Assembly: GCA_964017185.1 (NCBI GenBank)
Contig: OZ024872.1
Coordinates: forward strand, 41,112,188 to 41,176,187
DNA from: Rugalucina vietnamica
Lineage: Eukaryota; Mollusca; Bivalvia; Lucinida; Lucinidae
Direction: 5' to 3'
DNA: 64,000 nucleotides
Part shown: piece by piece, positions 35,236 through 46,762 of the stretch
Layout of the letters: every line of letters begins with the position of its first letter
Position numbering within the stretch: position 1 is the first letter of the stretch
Program-made: the position numbers and the translations under genes
The notes under the pieces: generated by a model
Database searches by the model: none
Told to the model about the DNA's origin: nothing
The model's input: only the letters and a program-made list of their open reading frames with translations

Positions 35236-36173
35236 TGAGCCGCAATGCGAGAAAATTGGTCTTTGGGGTTTCCGACCAGCTCTGACACAAACTGGACTGT
35301 ACGGTCAAAGAAGAAAGCTAGAAATTTGAAAATTCGGATTTAACATAAAGAGGATTTTTATCGCACCTGCTTATAGCAGGGTGCGATATAGGAGTCCAAA
35401 TTTCTGTCCGTGCGTTCGTCCGTCCATCCGTCAACATTTAAGTCGAAGTTTGGTTTTCTCGACATCAGAGATAGCTGCGAGTCTGAAACCATGCATAGTA
35501 ATTGTCCTTGACATACCCTTCAAGCACGCACCTTAACCCGGTGCCCTTGACCTATATTTCACGGTCCACTGACTTTGAAAATTTTTACATCGAAGTTTGG
35601 TTTTCTCGACATCAGAGATAGCTGCAAGTCTGAAACCTTGCATAGTAATTGTCCTTGACATACCCTTCAAGCACGCACCTTAACTCGGTGCCCTTGACCT
35701 ATATTTCACAGTCCACTGACTTTGAAAATTTTTACGTTGAAGTTTGGTTTTCTCGACATCAGAGATAGCTGCAATTCTGAAACCTTGCATAGTAATTGTC
35801 CTTGACATACCCTTCAAGCATGCTCCTTAACCCGGTGCCCTTGATCTATATTTCACGGTCCACCGACTTTGAAAATTTTTACGTCGAATTTGGTTTTCTC
35901 GACATCAGAGATAGCTGCGAGTCTGAAACCTTGCACAGTAATTGTCCTTGACATGCCCTTTAAGCACGCATCTTGACCCGGTGCCCTTGAACTATATTTC
36001 ACGGTCTATTGACTTTGCCCGATGCAGGTGTGATATCGACCTCTGCGGAGTTCTTGTTTCTATTTGTGTTGAGAAAACAAAGGTGCTGATCAGCTGTGCA
36101 TTTACTTACTGCACAGCTTATCTGCGCTTTTGTTTTGCAAAGGCAAAATCCGGTTTTCTCATGATGCTTCTCA
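35236..36173 (+). mobile_element. MITE1 split by a nested tandem-repeat element
   Basis: The left arm (35236 to about 35354: TGAGCCGCAATG, CCGACCAGCTCTGACACAA, AAATTCGGATTTAA) and right arm (about 36060-36173: GAAAACAAAGGTGCTGATCA to GATGCTTCTCA) are one MITE1 separated by about 700 bp of other repeat. The copy thus predates that insertion. Confidence 0.85.
35358..36058 (+). mobile_element. ~700 bp element with four exact-147-bp tandem units
   Basis: It starts with a hairpin TCGCACCTGC...GGTGCGA (35361-35389) and a CGTTCGTCCGTCC run. Four units follow, their (C/T)GAAGTTTGG-equivalent starting at 35444, 35591, 35738 and 35885. It ends near GCAGGTGTGATATCGACC. The layout (end hairpin, internal tandem units) resembles the Helitron-like family, but the sequence is distinct. 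Confidence 0.8.
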
Positions 36174-36363
36174 AATGTTGTGTGAAGAAAATGTAAATGT
36201 AGCATCTTCTGTTCAAATACATGCATATTGTTAAATTGTGAGTCACAGTCACGACAACACCTGTTTCTTACCCATGTTACCAGTTTGGACGCAAACCTGC
36301 TTGTACAGGCGCAGAGGATTATAGCTAGAGGATTGAAATTGTGAATTGTGTATGGACAATAAA

Positions 36364-36504
36364 TGAGGCTTCACATGAGAAAACCAACAGGTCCGACATG
36401 AACCAGTCTGTGCTGTCTCAGAAAAAGCTTGCAGTTACTGCAAAGCTGATCTGTGCCTTTGTTTTCCCATATGTAGATTGTTGGTTTTCCTATGTGGTGG
36501 CTCA
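36364..36504 (+). mobile_element. MITE1, deleted copy
   Basis: TGAGGCTTCACATG to GGTGGCTCA with AGGTCCGACATGAACC. The first half of the inner hairpin is lost. A further fragment of the same family (36275-36345) lies just upstream. Confidence 0.75.
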
Positions 36505-36593
36505 TTAATATACAGCTGTGTGGTTACTGTACTGCTTATATGCAAATGAAGGTTTTTTCATGAAAGTGCTGAAATTTCAACTTTTATAAGTCT

Positions 36594-36770
36594 AGGGGAG
36601 CGCGTTGGAACAGCGGTAGAGCATCTAAAGATCCTGGGTCTGGTCCTCACTGGCGGCCTTGTGTTCTTGAGCAGGACACATTAACTCTTCAGAGTACTGG
36701 TTAAAACCTAGGAAGCGGTGGCTCATTCCTGACAGGAAAAATTGTTGACTAGGACGGAAACCTCAGTACA
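36594..36770 (+). mobile_element. tRNA-derived SINE, copy 3
   Basis: GGGGAGCGCGTTGG, A-box-like GCGGTAGAGCATC, B-box-like GGGTCTGGTCCTC, then TTCTTGAGCAGGACACATT and the shared tail ATTGTTGACTAGGACGG. Confidence 0.75.
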
Positions 36771-37123
36771 AATAAATCAATGAACATACATGTCAGGTGT
36801 ATTTAGTCTTATCTGAAGCAAAGTGCATAACACTTTTAATTTTTTTTTTCTATAGTTTAGTTGAGTAAAGCTTTTTTTGATTTAAATAAATGCTTATTAA
36901 AAAAAGTGTTTCTTTTCTTTACTTTAGCCCTTAGGTACATGAATGTTACATTCCTTTCTTTCAATTTATCAAAACAAACAGGTTTAGTGCTATGTTTACA
37001 GTCCTCGTAAAACTGTAATTTCTGTTTTAGGAAAATAATTTTTCACCTTTATACATGTATATTAGCAAGGTAATGAAGTATAAAAACATTCTTGTAACCA
37101 TTTTAAATCAAACGTTTAAGAAT

Positions 37124-37345
37124 TACGAAAATATGCCTATGTAATATACTGATTTTCCTATTTTGTAAAAAATGAAAATTTTCAGTAGTAAATTCTTGAC
37201 ACTTTTCTTATTTTTGCTCAAAACATAGATTGTGGATACACGTTAGGACCGAGTATCCAGATTAAAAATGAGAAAAATAGTTATACCCCTGTACACTCCA
37301 GCTTTGCTCTATAAAAGTGGGGTTCAAGGGGGTAGGCATATCGCG
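37124..37345 (-). mobile_element. MITE2, diverged copy
   Basis: ATTACGAAAATATGCC, then AAAACATAGATTGTGGATA, then the CACTCCAGCTTTGCT hairpin and GGGGTTCAAGGGGGTA. Confidence 0.75.
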
Positions 37346-37910
37346 AATGTTATTTTGATGGTATATGTTTGGACAGGCCAAAGAAGGTACATTCGTAATT
37401 GCAGTGCCATCAGGGTGCCTCTTTTTGGAGACTCAGATTGCAATGATCAATTGCATCGGGTGGTTTCAATATCGCAGTCTATTCATAATAACCAAATATC
37501 AATCTTCTGGTACAGAATGCTGGTTTAGGAGAAAATAAGTCAATGACAAGAATCAAAGAACAACGGCACTGGAAAATGGAAAAGCTTTTGTGAAACTTGT
37601 TTGAGTACCAAGTTAAATCAAGTTTAAGACTGTTTCAAGGCTTTTATGATTTTTCTATTTCTCATCAATATGATGTCACTTTTACTTGGTCAGTTTATAA
37701 TGACCAGGCATATAATTATGTTTTTAGAGAGTATATCTGGCCGAGTGGCTACCTACAGCAAACTTCATGAAAAGTGCCGGTCTGTCAGTCAAAACCAGCA
37801 AAATTTCATTCTGTCCTACAAAATATTTTATTCTGTCAGACAAATGTCCGGCAGAAATTACAATGATAACGTATAGAACTGTCCGACGAAATTGGGTTCT
37901 GTCCTACAAA
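37346..37910. other. Unannotated stretch
   Basis: No gene. TCTGTC(C/A)TACAAA-like words recur three or four times at 37800-37910, a short degenerate tandem. Confidence 0.4.
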
Positions 37911-39242
37911 CCAGAGGACCAATGGTCCTATAAACGCTCACCAGAGATCTGGGATATGTGACTTAAGTTGACCTTGCCGTAAAATGGGTCAAGGTCATCC
38001 CAGGGTCATGATTTATATAAACTTTATAAAGCTCTATTGCCTGATGCTACATGCCAAGTTTCAATATCATAGGCCTTCTGGTTCTGGAGAAGAAGATTTT
38101 TAAAGGTTTTTGCTATTTATAGCCATGGCAGCCATCTTGGTCATGTGACCTTGACCTTTTATACAAATTTTCATTACCTCTTCCTAACGATGCTCCACAT
38201 TAAGTTTGGCTTTAATTGGCATAGCGGTTTCAGAGAAGTACATGTAGATGTTTGAATATTATGGTCATATACATGTATATAGCCCCAGGGCAGGGGCAAA
38301 CAACCTCCTGGGGTCAATTTTTTTCCGATAAACATAGATTTTCTGTCCATTTGCATACTCCCAGCAAGTTTCCCCCATTTAATTACATTTTACTAATTTT
38401 TCCCATTCGAATGCATTACCGACCTAAGTTGACCTTGCCGTAAAATATGTCAAGGTCATCCCAGAGTCATGATTTATATAAATTTTGTAGAGGTCTATTG
38501 CCTGCTGCATCATGCCAAGTTTCAAAATCATAGGCCTTCTGGTTCTGGAGAAGAAGATTTTTAAAGGTTTTTGCTATTTATAGCCATGGTGGCCATCTTG
38601 GTCATTTGACCTTGACCATTTATATTAACTTTCATTTCCCTCTTTCTAAGGATAATCCACATAAAGTTTGGCTTTGATTGGCCAAGCGGTTTCAGAGAAG
38701 AAGATGATTGAATATTATGGTCATATACATGTATATAGCCCCGGGGCAGGGGCAGACAACCCCCTGGGCCAAAAATATTTTCATAAACATAAATTTTCTG
38801 TCCATTTGCTAATTCCTAGCAAGTTTTCTGCCATTAAATGAAAATTTCCTATTTTTCCCATTCAAATGCATTGGCGACCTAAGTTGACCTTGCCGTAAAA
38901 TAGGTCAAGGTCATCCTAGGGTCAAGATTTATATAAACTATGATGGGCCCGTATCCCCGATGCTACATACCAAGTTTCGTGGAAATCGGCACACTGGTTC
39001 AGGAGAAGAAGATTTTTAAAGGTTTTTGCTATGTATAGCCTTGGCCGCCATCTTGGTCATGTGACCTGGACCATTTATATAAACTTTCGTTCCCCCTTCC
39101 TAAGGATGCTCCACATGAAGTTTGGCTTTGATTGGCCAAGCGTTTTCAGAGGAGAAGATCTTTGAAATTGTGAACGACGGACGGACGACGGAGCATGGAT
39201 ATACATAAGCTCACCTGTGAGCCTTCGGCTCAGGTGAGCTAA
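37911..39242 (+). mobile_element. Helitron-like non-autonomous repeat, copy 2
   Basis: It starts CCAGAGGACCAATGGTCC and ends in the hairpin AGCTCACCTGTGAGCC/GGCTCAGGTGAGCT followed by AA. Three internal units begin GTTGACCTTGCCGTAAAAT at about 37967, 38428 and 38883 (period ~458 bp). Each carries GGTCAAGGTCATCC and GCCATCTTGGTCA-type words. Confidence 0.75.
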
Positions 39243-40497
39243 AAATGCAGTCCTGCAGCTGAAAAAAAAAGAATTTACGAAGACTGCCTTATAGGAAGTA
39301 TTTGTCTCCTCAGTTTACAATATTTGTATATCACGGTGTTCATTCTACGAAGCACACATGCTCCAATAAGCACACACCCTGGTTGTTTCTGAAAACCATC
39401 ATATCATGTACATAGCGCACACTGCTCGATTAACATAATTGTATTTACAGCAATTTTTCACAGTTATATCACGTTTGAACTTAATCTTAAATGATTAAAC
39501 ACTATTTTACAACAACTGGAACACTTAAATGACATCACTGATGTTTTTGACATGGTCACCCGGTCATTTCAACAGTCTATGTTTCAGTCCATAGTTTGTG
39601 CAAATTAGAAACATGTTTTATCTTATTTTGATAAAAAAAAGAAGAGTTAAATACACTGTGCGCTAATTAGATCGAATGAGGAATTTATTATTTCATAGGC
39701 TTCCTTTTGAGAAATAAGCTATTGCAAAGATTTTAATGATCGGAACAACCGGAAATTTTGCAAAATATTTGAACAGATGATATGACACCATGCAAGTTGT
39801 TGTTGCTTTGAAGAGATTGTCAATTTGTACTCATTTGTTTTGTGGTCTCCAGTATTTTGAAAATGTCAAATTCAGTTGGTGCTCCGAGAAGCACTATCTT
39901 GGTTGCCTAGGATACCAATATCTCCAACGGTGTACATTTTTCGGCTCAAACGGTTTTCCACATTTTTTTCGCATGTCCTTTATCTGTTCACCAGTATGTC
40001 TTTTATTGTAAAGCATACAAATAATTTTGAGATACAGACACAGTCTCGAAACTTTCCGGACAGCCCTCCACATGGCTGCACCCTAGACCTAGTGATTTCG
40101 CCTGATCTGACATGACCATCAGATAACTTGGCTTAGAATTTGCAGAAATCCTCAGCTTCCCAATGTGGGAATTTTAAAATGGAGTGCAGATTACAAGATT
40201 CAATAGGACAATTGAAATCGAATGATACGACAAAATGTCATATGAATGCATTATTAAAATGTGAAATATTTACTAATAAATGACCGAGTCATTGTTTAAA
40301 CGGACAGCGCGTGTGATCAGGCGTCGAAACCGTCGCACAATCAGCATTTCGTGTAGATATGTTTTTGGTTTTTCAAAGATGAAACATTTACAACGCTTCA
40401 ATTTTCTGTAATGTCTTTTTTGCAGAATATGATTTTAAAATATTTTCAATTTAACTTTTGTACAGTTGATAACATTTATGAAATGTTTCTATTTCTC
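39243..40497. other. Unannotated stretch
   Basis: No gene recognised; frames of 73 and 79 codons near 39.8-40.1 kb have no domain or conserved look. Confidence 0.35.
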
Positions 40498-42745
40498 ATT
40501 ACGAAAATTTGCCCCTGGAATAGGCAGAGAATCTTTTTTCAGCAAAAAAAATTCATTGTAAAAAAAATACTTTCAATATTTATGCTCAAAACATTAATTG
40601 TGGGTACACGATAGAACCGATGCGGTTCTAACGAGTACCCACAATCTATGTTTTGGGTCAAAAATAAAAATTGTAGACCCCAGTTTTACTATAATTTATA
40701 AATGTGGGGTTTAATGAAGGCCAAGACAAACTTCCTACGATGTATTGGTTACCTAAGCTTCACAAAAGACCATACAAAGCTAGATTTATTGCAAATTCTA
40801 GCTCTTGTACTACCACTGAACTTTCTAAATTATTAACTTCCTGTCTTACTGCTATCAAATCTCATGTTATAAGATACTGTGAGACAGTGTATGAAACTTC
40901 AAATAAAAATTGGTTTTGGTCAATTAAAAATTCTGGTGAGGTGCTCAGTAAATTGAAGTGTAGAGGGTTCCGTGCGACAAGCTTGTCCACATATGATTTT
41001 TCTACTCTGTATACAACATTACCACATAATCTAATTAAAGAAAAACTTCTGGATTTGATAGAGTGGACCTTCAAAAGGGCATTAAAAAAACTATGGTTCA
41101 CTTTATTTGGCATGTAATGACAGAAAGGCTTTTTTCACTTCCTCTGACCAAAGTCGGTATACACTTTGGTCATGTCAGAATGTATGCGACGCCTTATCCT
41201 ATCTCCTTGATAATATTTATATTAGATTTGGGACCAAGTTATACAGACAAATTGTTGGAATTCCGATGGGTACAAATTGCGCACCTCTCGTAGCTGATTT
41301 ATTTTTATACTGCTACGAAAGAGATTTCATGGATTCTCTTAACCATGATAATCAAGCTGATGTTATCGAGGCTTTTAATTCCACATCTAGGTACCTCGAT
41401 GACCTTTTGAACATTGACAACCCTTATTTTGAAGGTATGGTCAATCAAATTTATCCACCTGAACTTCAGTTGAACAAAGCCAATATCTCAGATACTGAAG
41501 CCCCCTTTTTAGATCTACATCTTTCTGTTGCAAATGGATTTGTTTCTTCTAAAATTTATGATAAGCGCGATGACTTTGATTTTGATATAGTAAATTTTCC
41601 TTTTTTGGATGGTGACGTTCCTCGTCGTGCTTCTTATGGTGTATACATTTCGCAACTTATTAGGTTTGCTAGAGTCTGCAATCATGTTACAGACTTCAAC
41701 GCTCGAAATAAATGTTTAACGGCAAAACTTCTCCAACAGGGCTATCGGTATCATAAACTTCGAAAAACATTTTCTAAATTTTATCGTAGACACTATGAAT
41801 TGATTTCCAAATATAATGTTGGGTTAAAGACGCTTTTAAGTGAGGGCCTTTCGGAACCTGAATTTTATGGTGACTTGGTTTACAAATTTAAGAAACTTAA
41901 AGGAATTAATGATTTTTCTTTTCAGTTCAGAAAAATCATAACTCGTTACAGACGTATAGGTTATAACTTAAATGTTATGCGACAGTCTGCATGCTTAGTT
42001 TTTAACCCAATCATGGTTGATAACTATGCTGCCTTCTTTAATTGCACGCCGGTGAGTCGGGCGTCAGACTCTATGATGGCCCCGACATAAAGCTATTCAT
42101 TTTAGTTGGTTGGGGCCGGAGCTTCTTGTCTGTTGCTTGGCCCACCGGGGTCCAACTGGTGTTTTTCTTTTGCTCCGGAGTTAGTACGTTATTCGGCGCC
42201 CAGGGATCTCCATCGTCGGGCAGCTTACTCAGTCTATGAGTCCTGGTTTTTGATCCATCAGGATGTTTATCATGATTTATTTGTTTGTTCTTGATGATTC
42301 ATTGACTAGTTAGAGATTCACCACGAGGACCGAATAACTAACTAAATGTTATGAACCACTGCAGAAGCTGAGGGTGAGGTTATGGCCATGTAAAACCGGT
42401 TTAAGCCCGCCAGTAACTTTGTGTTACTGATCGTTCCAAGTCGATACTTCTGTGGTGGTTCTTTTTGTTTTATGTCTTGGTGTTTAAAAAATTTTTTGTG
42501 CTGTTGGCGCCTTATGTATGTTTTCATATTTTTAGTTAAGTTAAGGTAACTGAGTGGCCACCTATTGGGAAAATAGCTGCTCATTCGGCTTACGATATGT
42601 TTCATGGTATAAGTACCTGATTGTTAGTTTGGTTTTTTCCCACCTCGGTTTTTGGAGTGGGAATCTTTTTCTGATTGCGCCTTTTCCTGATCTTTGCCTA
42701 CTTGTACCCTTTTAAGGGGGTATTACATGGGCATGTTTTCGTGAT
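40498..42745 (-). mobile_element. MITE2 split by a reverse-transcriptase insertion
   Basis: The left portion (40498-40714: ATTACGAAAATTTGCCC, the central palindrome and the ACCCCAGTTTTAC hairpin up to GTGGGGT) and the right portion (42711-42745: AAGGGGGTATTACATGG to GTTTTCGTGATG) join to give the normal MITE2 order. Confidence 0.85.
40715..42710 (+). pseudogene. Penelope-like retroelement, 5'-truncated, RT frameshifted
   Basis: This 1,996 bp insertion is flanked by TTTAA on both sides (40710-40714 and 42711-42715). Two overlapping frames (about 40704-41117 and 41107-42090) encode one reverse transcriptase. The first has the LPTMYWLPKLHK entry and the STYDFSTLYTTLP palm segment. The second has GIPMGTNCAPL and the catalytic YLDD (residues 96-99 of that frame), then FLDLHLSV. 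The reading frame slips in an A7 run near 41088. The RT type matches Penelope-like elements, and the C-terminus ends at a natural-looking stop without a GIY-YIG domain. That suggests a clade with the endonuclease at the (missing) N-terminus, such as Naiad; this is inference. A short further frame (42106-42294) follows. Confidence 0.82.
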
Positions 42746-42779
42746 GTTTATTTAGACACAAGGTGGCCCATTTTTTGGT

Positions 42780-43020
42780 ATTACGAAAACACTGCCATGC
42801 AATTTACATTTTTTTCTTTGAGCTGTAAAATGGAAATTTTCAGTCAATTGATTTCTTTTAGACTTTTTATTCAGTTTGTCTAAAAAATAGACTGCCAGTA
42901 CACATTTGAACCGACCAAGAACAAGTTCGAAAAATCTATATTAGCAAAACAAAATGTATATATACCGTTTACTATATAAAAGTGTGTACGGGGTGTACAT
43001 TACTAGGCACGGCAACGTTA
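42780..43020 (-). mobile_element. MITE2-related diverged copy
   Basis: ATTACGAAAACACTGCCATG, a TGAAAATTTTC-like word, a degenerate palindrome arm with TAGACTGCCAGTACAC, then ACTATATAAAAGTGTGTACGG. It ends just before the acceptor of the next exon. Confidence 0.6.
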
Positions 43021-43044
43021 TTTTAATGTCATTTTCTTCTGTAG

Positions 43045-43627
43045 CTCGAAGCATCTCCACTACCTACTGTGTGCGCACATCACGTTTGTGCTCCAGATCT
43101 TAACAATGACGGCGAATCTGTCAGAGGGCGTGGTCAACATCAACACATCTCTCACTGGGCTGGACAGGCTAATTCAGAACCATAGGGCTCTTTGTCGTGT
43201 TAACGACTCTTGTGCTGCAAAAGATACAACAGATTTTCGAACATGTTGTATGCCATGCTCGTGCGAGGCGTCTTGTTTCTCAGAAATAGCCTGCTGCCCG
43301 GAAGTGCTGACGGAATTCTGGGAAGAACCGGATACGGAAGTAACACCGACAGAGTGTTTGACCCCTGTGTCTGTCGGGATACAACAAACAAAAACCGCTA
43401 AACGTGTGTATCGCTCAAAAGATACATGTAGTGCTTATATGATAGCTAAATGCCCAGAAGATTTTGAAAATATAGAAATTAAAGCAAAATGTGAACAAAG
43501 AAATGGAACTACCCTTGAAGAACATATACCGGTAACTGATACTGACAAAACTGTCACTTTTGCGAACAGATATTGTGCAGACACTCATTCTAAAATAAGC
43601 AGCGCACCCCCTGTCTCGGGGTGTTAA
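43045..43627 (+). CDS. GPCR extracellular Cys-rich exon (exon A)
   Basis: An acceptor-like TTCTTCTGTAG precedes 43045 and the frame is open from there to the stop at 43625. The first part is hydrophobic, then come about 178 residues rich in cysteine, with clusters CCMPCSCEAS and EIACCPE and later ANRYCAD. In molluscan Methuselah/adhesion-like receptors a Cys-rich region of this kind precedes the 7TM domain, so I read it as the N-terminal ectodomain exon of the receptor whose 7TM exon is at 52.6 kb. The stop shortly after ANRYCAD may be intronic read-through, with the true donor just before it. No exact donor is proven. Paralogue identity and ligand are unknown. Confidence 0.6.
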
Positions 43628-45793
43628 ATAAAAATTGGTGTGACATTGTTTAATATATCACCAAGGTTGGCTGTATTTTCAAAATTTGGTACTATCTCCA
43701 TTTAAACCGAATAAAGTATGATACCCAGTTATGTTTTTTAAGATCTCTGGTAGTAGTGAATAATGCATGACCCCACCAAAAACGGCATGTCACAAACTGA
43801 AATGCAAAAATTCACAAGGCCATAGAATGAGCAATTTCTATTTTCACACGAAACAACATCGTTTGATTTACTTAATTTGACATTATCTTTTGGTAAAAGA
43901 AATGGTTATTTTATATCTTGCAAAGAAACAAAAATATCAAACATCAAAAATCGAAAAAGGCATGTCACAGAGTTTCTGTAATTTACGTGACGCTATAGAA
44001 GATTGTCCAAATCTTAATACTGCTTTCTCTTATTGCAGACCAAACTGTGTCAATTAAATAGTTGAATATGTCCTGTATATGGATAACATATGGATTTTTC
44101 ATTTTGCTTTACTATTTTGGTCAAATATATCTAATCCCCCTGCTTAACCATCGCGTCCCTTTTAAGATGTAATCATACGTGACACCATTTTTCTACAAAT
44201 CCAACATGGTATTTGAAACAACGTTATCTGAATATGAAAGTATGGAGGATGAATACATCTCAGAAAAAAATAAAATTAATATCAAACGACCCTAAGTTGG
44301 GTTTTTCGGATGCTAAAGTTGAAAATGTAATAAACGTGACAGTAATTTACGTGACGGTACTTACTTTCAAAATGCCAATATGACATACAATATAGCTAAG
44401 ATTGTGCTTTGAATCAGCGTCAATAAATGTTTTAATGTCCATTATGTACTTTTCAGTAGTTCAGTTTACGGAATATGATGTTTTTTCAAGCAGTGTCACG
44501 TAAATTACACATTTGTCACGTAAAATACAAAGGTAGTGTAAGTCTATTTATCAGTTATAGTTGAAAACAGTTGAATCTAAAAGGATCACACCTCCTTCAA
44601 CCAAAGACATAGCAATACTGAATTTGTTATTCGCATTTGTCCATTCCAAAATACTGACCAACAGTAAAATATCAGCCCTGAGATTAATATACATTTTTAT
44701 CAATATAAAACAGTTTTGTTTCATGAAATAATTACGTGGTTAATTAATCGAAGGATTTACTTCTTGTGCAGACTGGTTCAAATTCCATGCCTCATTTTAA
44801 GTTAGCAAAAACTCAAACATATCTAAGTTAAAAAATAATGTAGGTGACTTAAATATTACCGTCACGTAAATTACAGTATTCCGTCACGTATATTACATTT
44901 TTATAGAATGTTGTGCAAAAAGTAAAACAATATTAAAAAATGAAATAGGATCACACAAGATTGTCTGTTTGGAGTAAACGTATCCAGATAAAGTCTTTCA
45001 GATAATATTTAATGCCATTGTGTATCTGTATTGCAAAAATAATTTATGTTGCGGTTTGCAAGTAATTTACGTGACGCTGAATAAAACAAGACCTGTCATA
45101 TAACAAGATGTATTTAGAAAAGTAATCATAAGCTCCGCCACTCATGTAGGACAAATGTAATTATCATTACATGTTTTGATATAATTCTGATGTACAGGTC
45201 TGATGTTATTATAGTTTATAAGTTAACAACACTGAAAATTCTGAATCAAGAAGCCTGCATCATACACATATTATCTAACATTTTTCGATAGTAGATATGA
45301 AAGGACGTTTATTGTTTGATTTAATCTACTAAATATTGCTCTTTATTTGAGAAACTGAAGTCTGCTAGTCAGAGATATACGTTGAGTTTGTGTTATGGTT
45401 ACATTTAGTTCATATGTAGTGCGTCACGTTGATTACCAAATTGGAATATACCCATCAAGTTTCAAAATGATGTAGAAATTGCAAGAATATCGGGAAGGTG
45501 GTGAAATTTTTCAGGATGAAGCCTGAATGATCAACAATAGTGATGGTATGTCGAAAAAGTGTAATTCTAAAAGTTTATTTTTCTTCATTTTTTTCTCCAG
45601 GATTTGCACCTTATTTTAGAATGAGTGAGAATGTCATCTTATTCCTGCTGACAATCTCTTCAGTTGGCTAGTTAGAGTCGAATGTTTTGAATCGGTTTTA
45701 ATAGGTTCCCTTCTTGCTGACGTTGCTGAGGATAATGATTGTTACCTAGATTTCAAGTCATCATAAAAAGTGTTTTGCTGATAAGATTTCGTC
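43628..45793. other. Probable intron with repeated GTCACGTAAATTAC motif
   Basis: The motif GTAATTTACGTGAC or its complement is exact at 43978, 44342, 44495, 44861 and 45062. Variants are at 44515, 44883 and 45423. Orientation and spacing vary (tens to several hundred bp). No gene is seen in this stretch. Confidence 0.7.
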
Positions 45794-46097
45794 GTGAAAC
45801 GAGACTGGAGAATGGCAAGAGTACGACAACTTCACCGAACGGGCTTGTCAACTTTACAAGGCACCATTCCGAAAGTATAACAATCCGTTCTGTGCGCTTT
45901 GCAATGGCCTTTGTGCTAGTTATATAGCCGAGAATAAAGTAACTGATGGTCGTAATCCTCCTGCGTTTGTACGTTTCTCAGCTCGTATCAGCATGGACGT
46001 GAAAGAAAACATTGACACCACTTTTCGTGATGCCAGAAGGAACATTTTCAGAAAAAGTGGAAAATGCTCAGGGGATCAGATTTATGATGCATACACG
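45794..46097 (+). CDS. GPCR extracellular exon (exon B), partial
   Basis: An open frame contains WQEYDNF, an NPFCALCNG segment and SGDQIYDAYT, and runs directly into a strong donor (GTAAGT at 46098). NPFCALCNG-like words are typical of the membrane-distal region of molluscan Methuselah-like receptors. The exon ends in phase 0. Reading on into the acceptor at 52590 gives a frame matching the duplicated exon at 57826, which supports splicing to it. The upstream boundary is not certain: an in-frame TGA lies just before 45794. The next exon is 6.5 kb away because retroelements fill the intron. Confidence 0.6.
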
Positions 46098-46400
46098 GTA
46101 AGTTACAACATTATAAATCGCACTCATCGATAATATATGTTCTGCGCAAAGTAGGAATCGGTGCAATTCCGGCATAAGTATGCTTACTTAGGAATGGATA
46201 AATTAAAAGAGAACAGCAACAGGCACATTAAGAAGGGGAAAGGGAGAAAAAAGATGGTTAGAAAAAAACACCATTTTGAAACAAATCTGTGCATATATTT
46301 TCTTGCTTTGAAAAGGCTTTGATGTAACCACATTGCACTTTATTCAGTTTATGTCCTGTCTTTTAGCAGCATCGGGTGTTCTTTGAACAACAAGTCTAAT

Positions 46401-46762
46401 CTACAGGTGAACCGTGACCCTCCTTCGTAAATGTCCACCAGTTTCTCCGATGTATTCCTCCCCGCAACCCCTGCACTTCATTGCATAAATAACGTTATTT
46501 TTTTATACTTACATTGCATGTTGCATGACATGTTTTTATGAACATTACAATTAAACTGTATTGCACTACCTTCCAGCAAATGAATGCAGAGGCCGTAGGT
46601 AGGTTTGTTGCACCTTCGCACTTCCGGAATGTCATTTGATTGGAATTTTGCCTTTGTAAGAAGACGTTTGAGATTATTAGGCTGCCTTTTACTTTAATAA
46701 GTTTGTAGTTTGAAAGCAAACGTCTCATTATTTTATCGTCTTACTCAAGTATAGGTATATTT
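46401..46762 (-). pseudogene. Penelope-like element relic: C-terminal GIY-YIG endonuclease part
   Basis: Minus-strand translation gives a linker (DDKIMRRLLSNYKLIK) and, nearer 46401, VIYAMKCRGCGEEYIGETGG followed by RRRVTVH and then a stop. CxGC with EEYIGETG is the diagnostic start of the GIY-YIG nuclease of Penelope-like elements. The frame is broken after the conserved histidine. Together with 48925-50724 it forms one element cut by a later insertion. Confidence 0.85.

Noticed and set aside
35942..36226. 84-codon (+) and 75-codon (-) frames
   Set aside because: They span the junction of two repeats (147 bp element and MITE1).
39790..40115. 73- and 79-codon overlapping frames
   Set aside because: No domain, no splice context and no duplicate for support.
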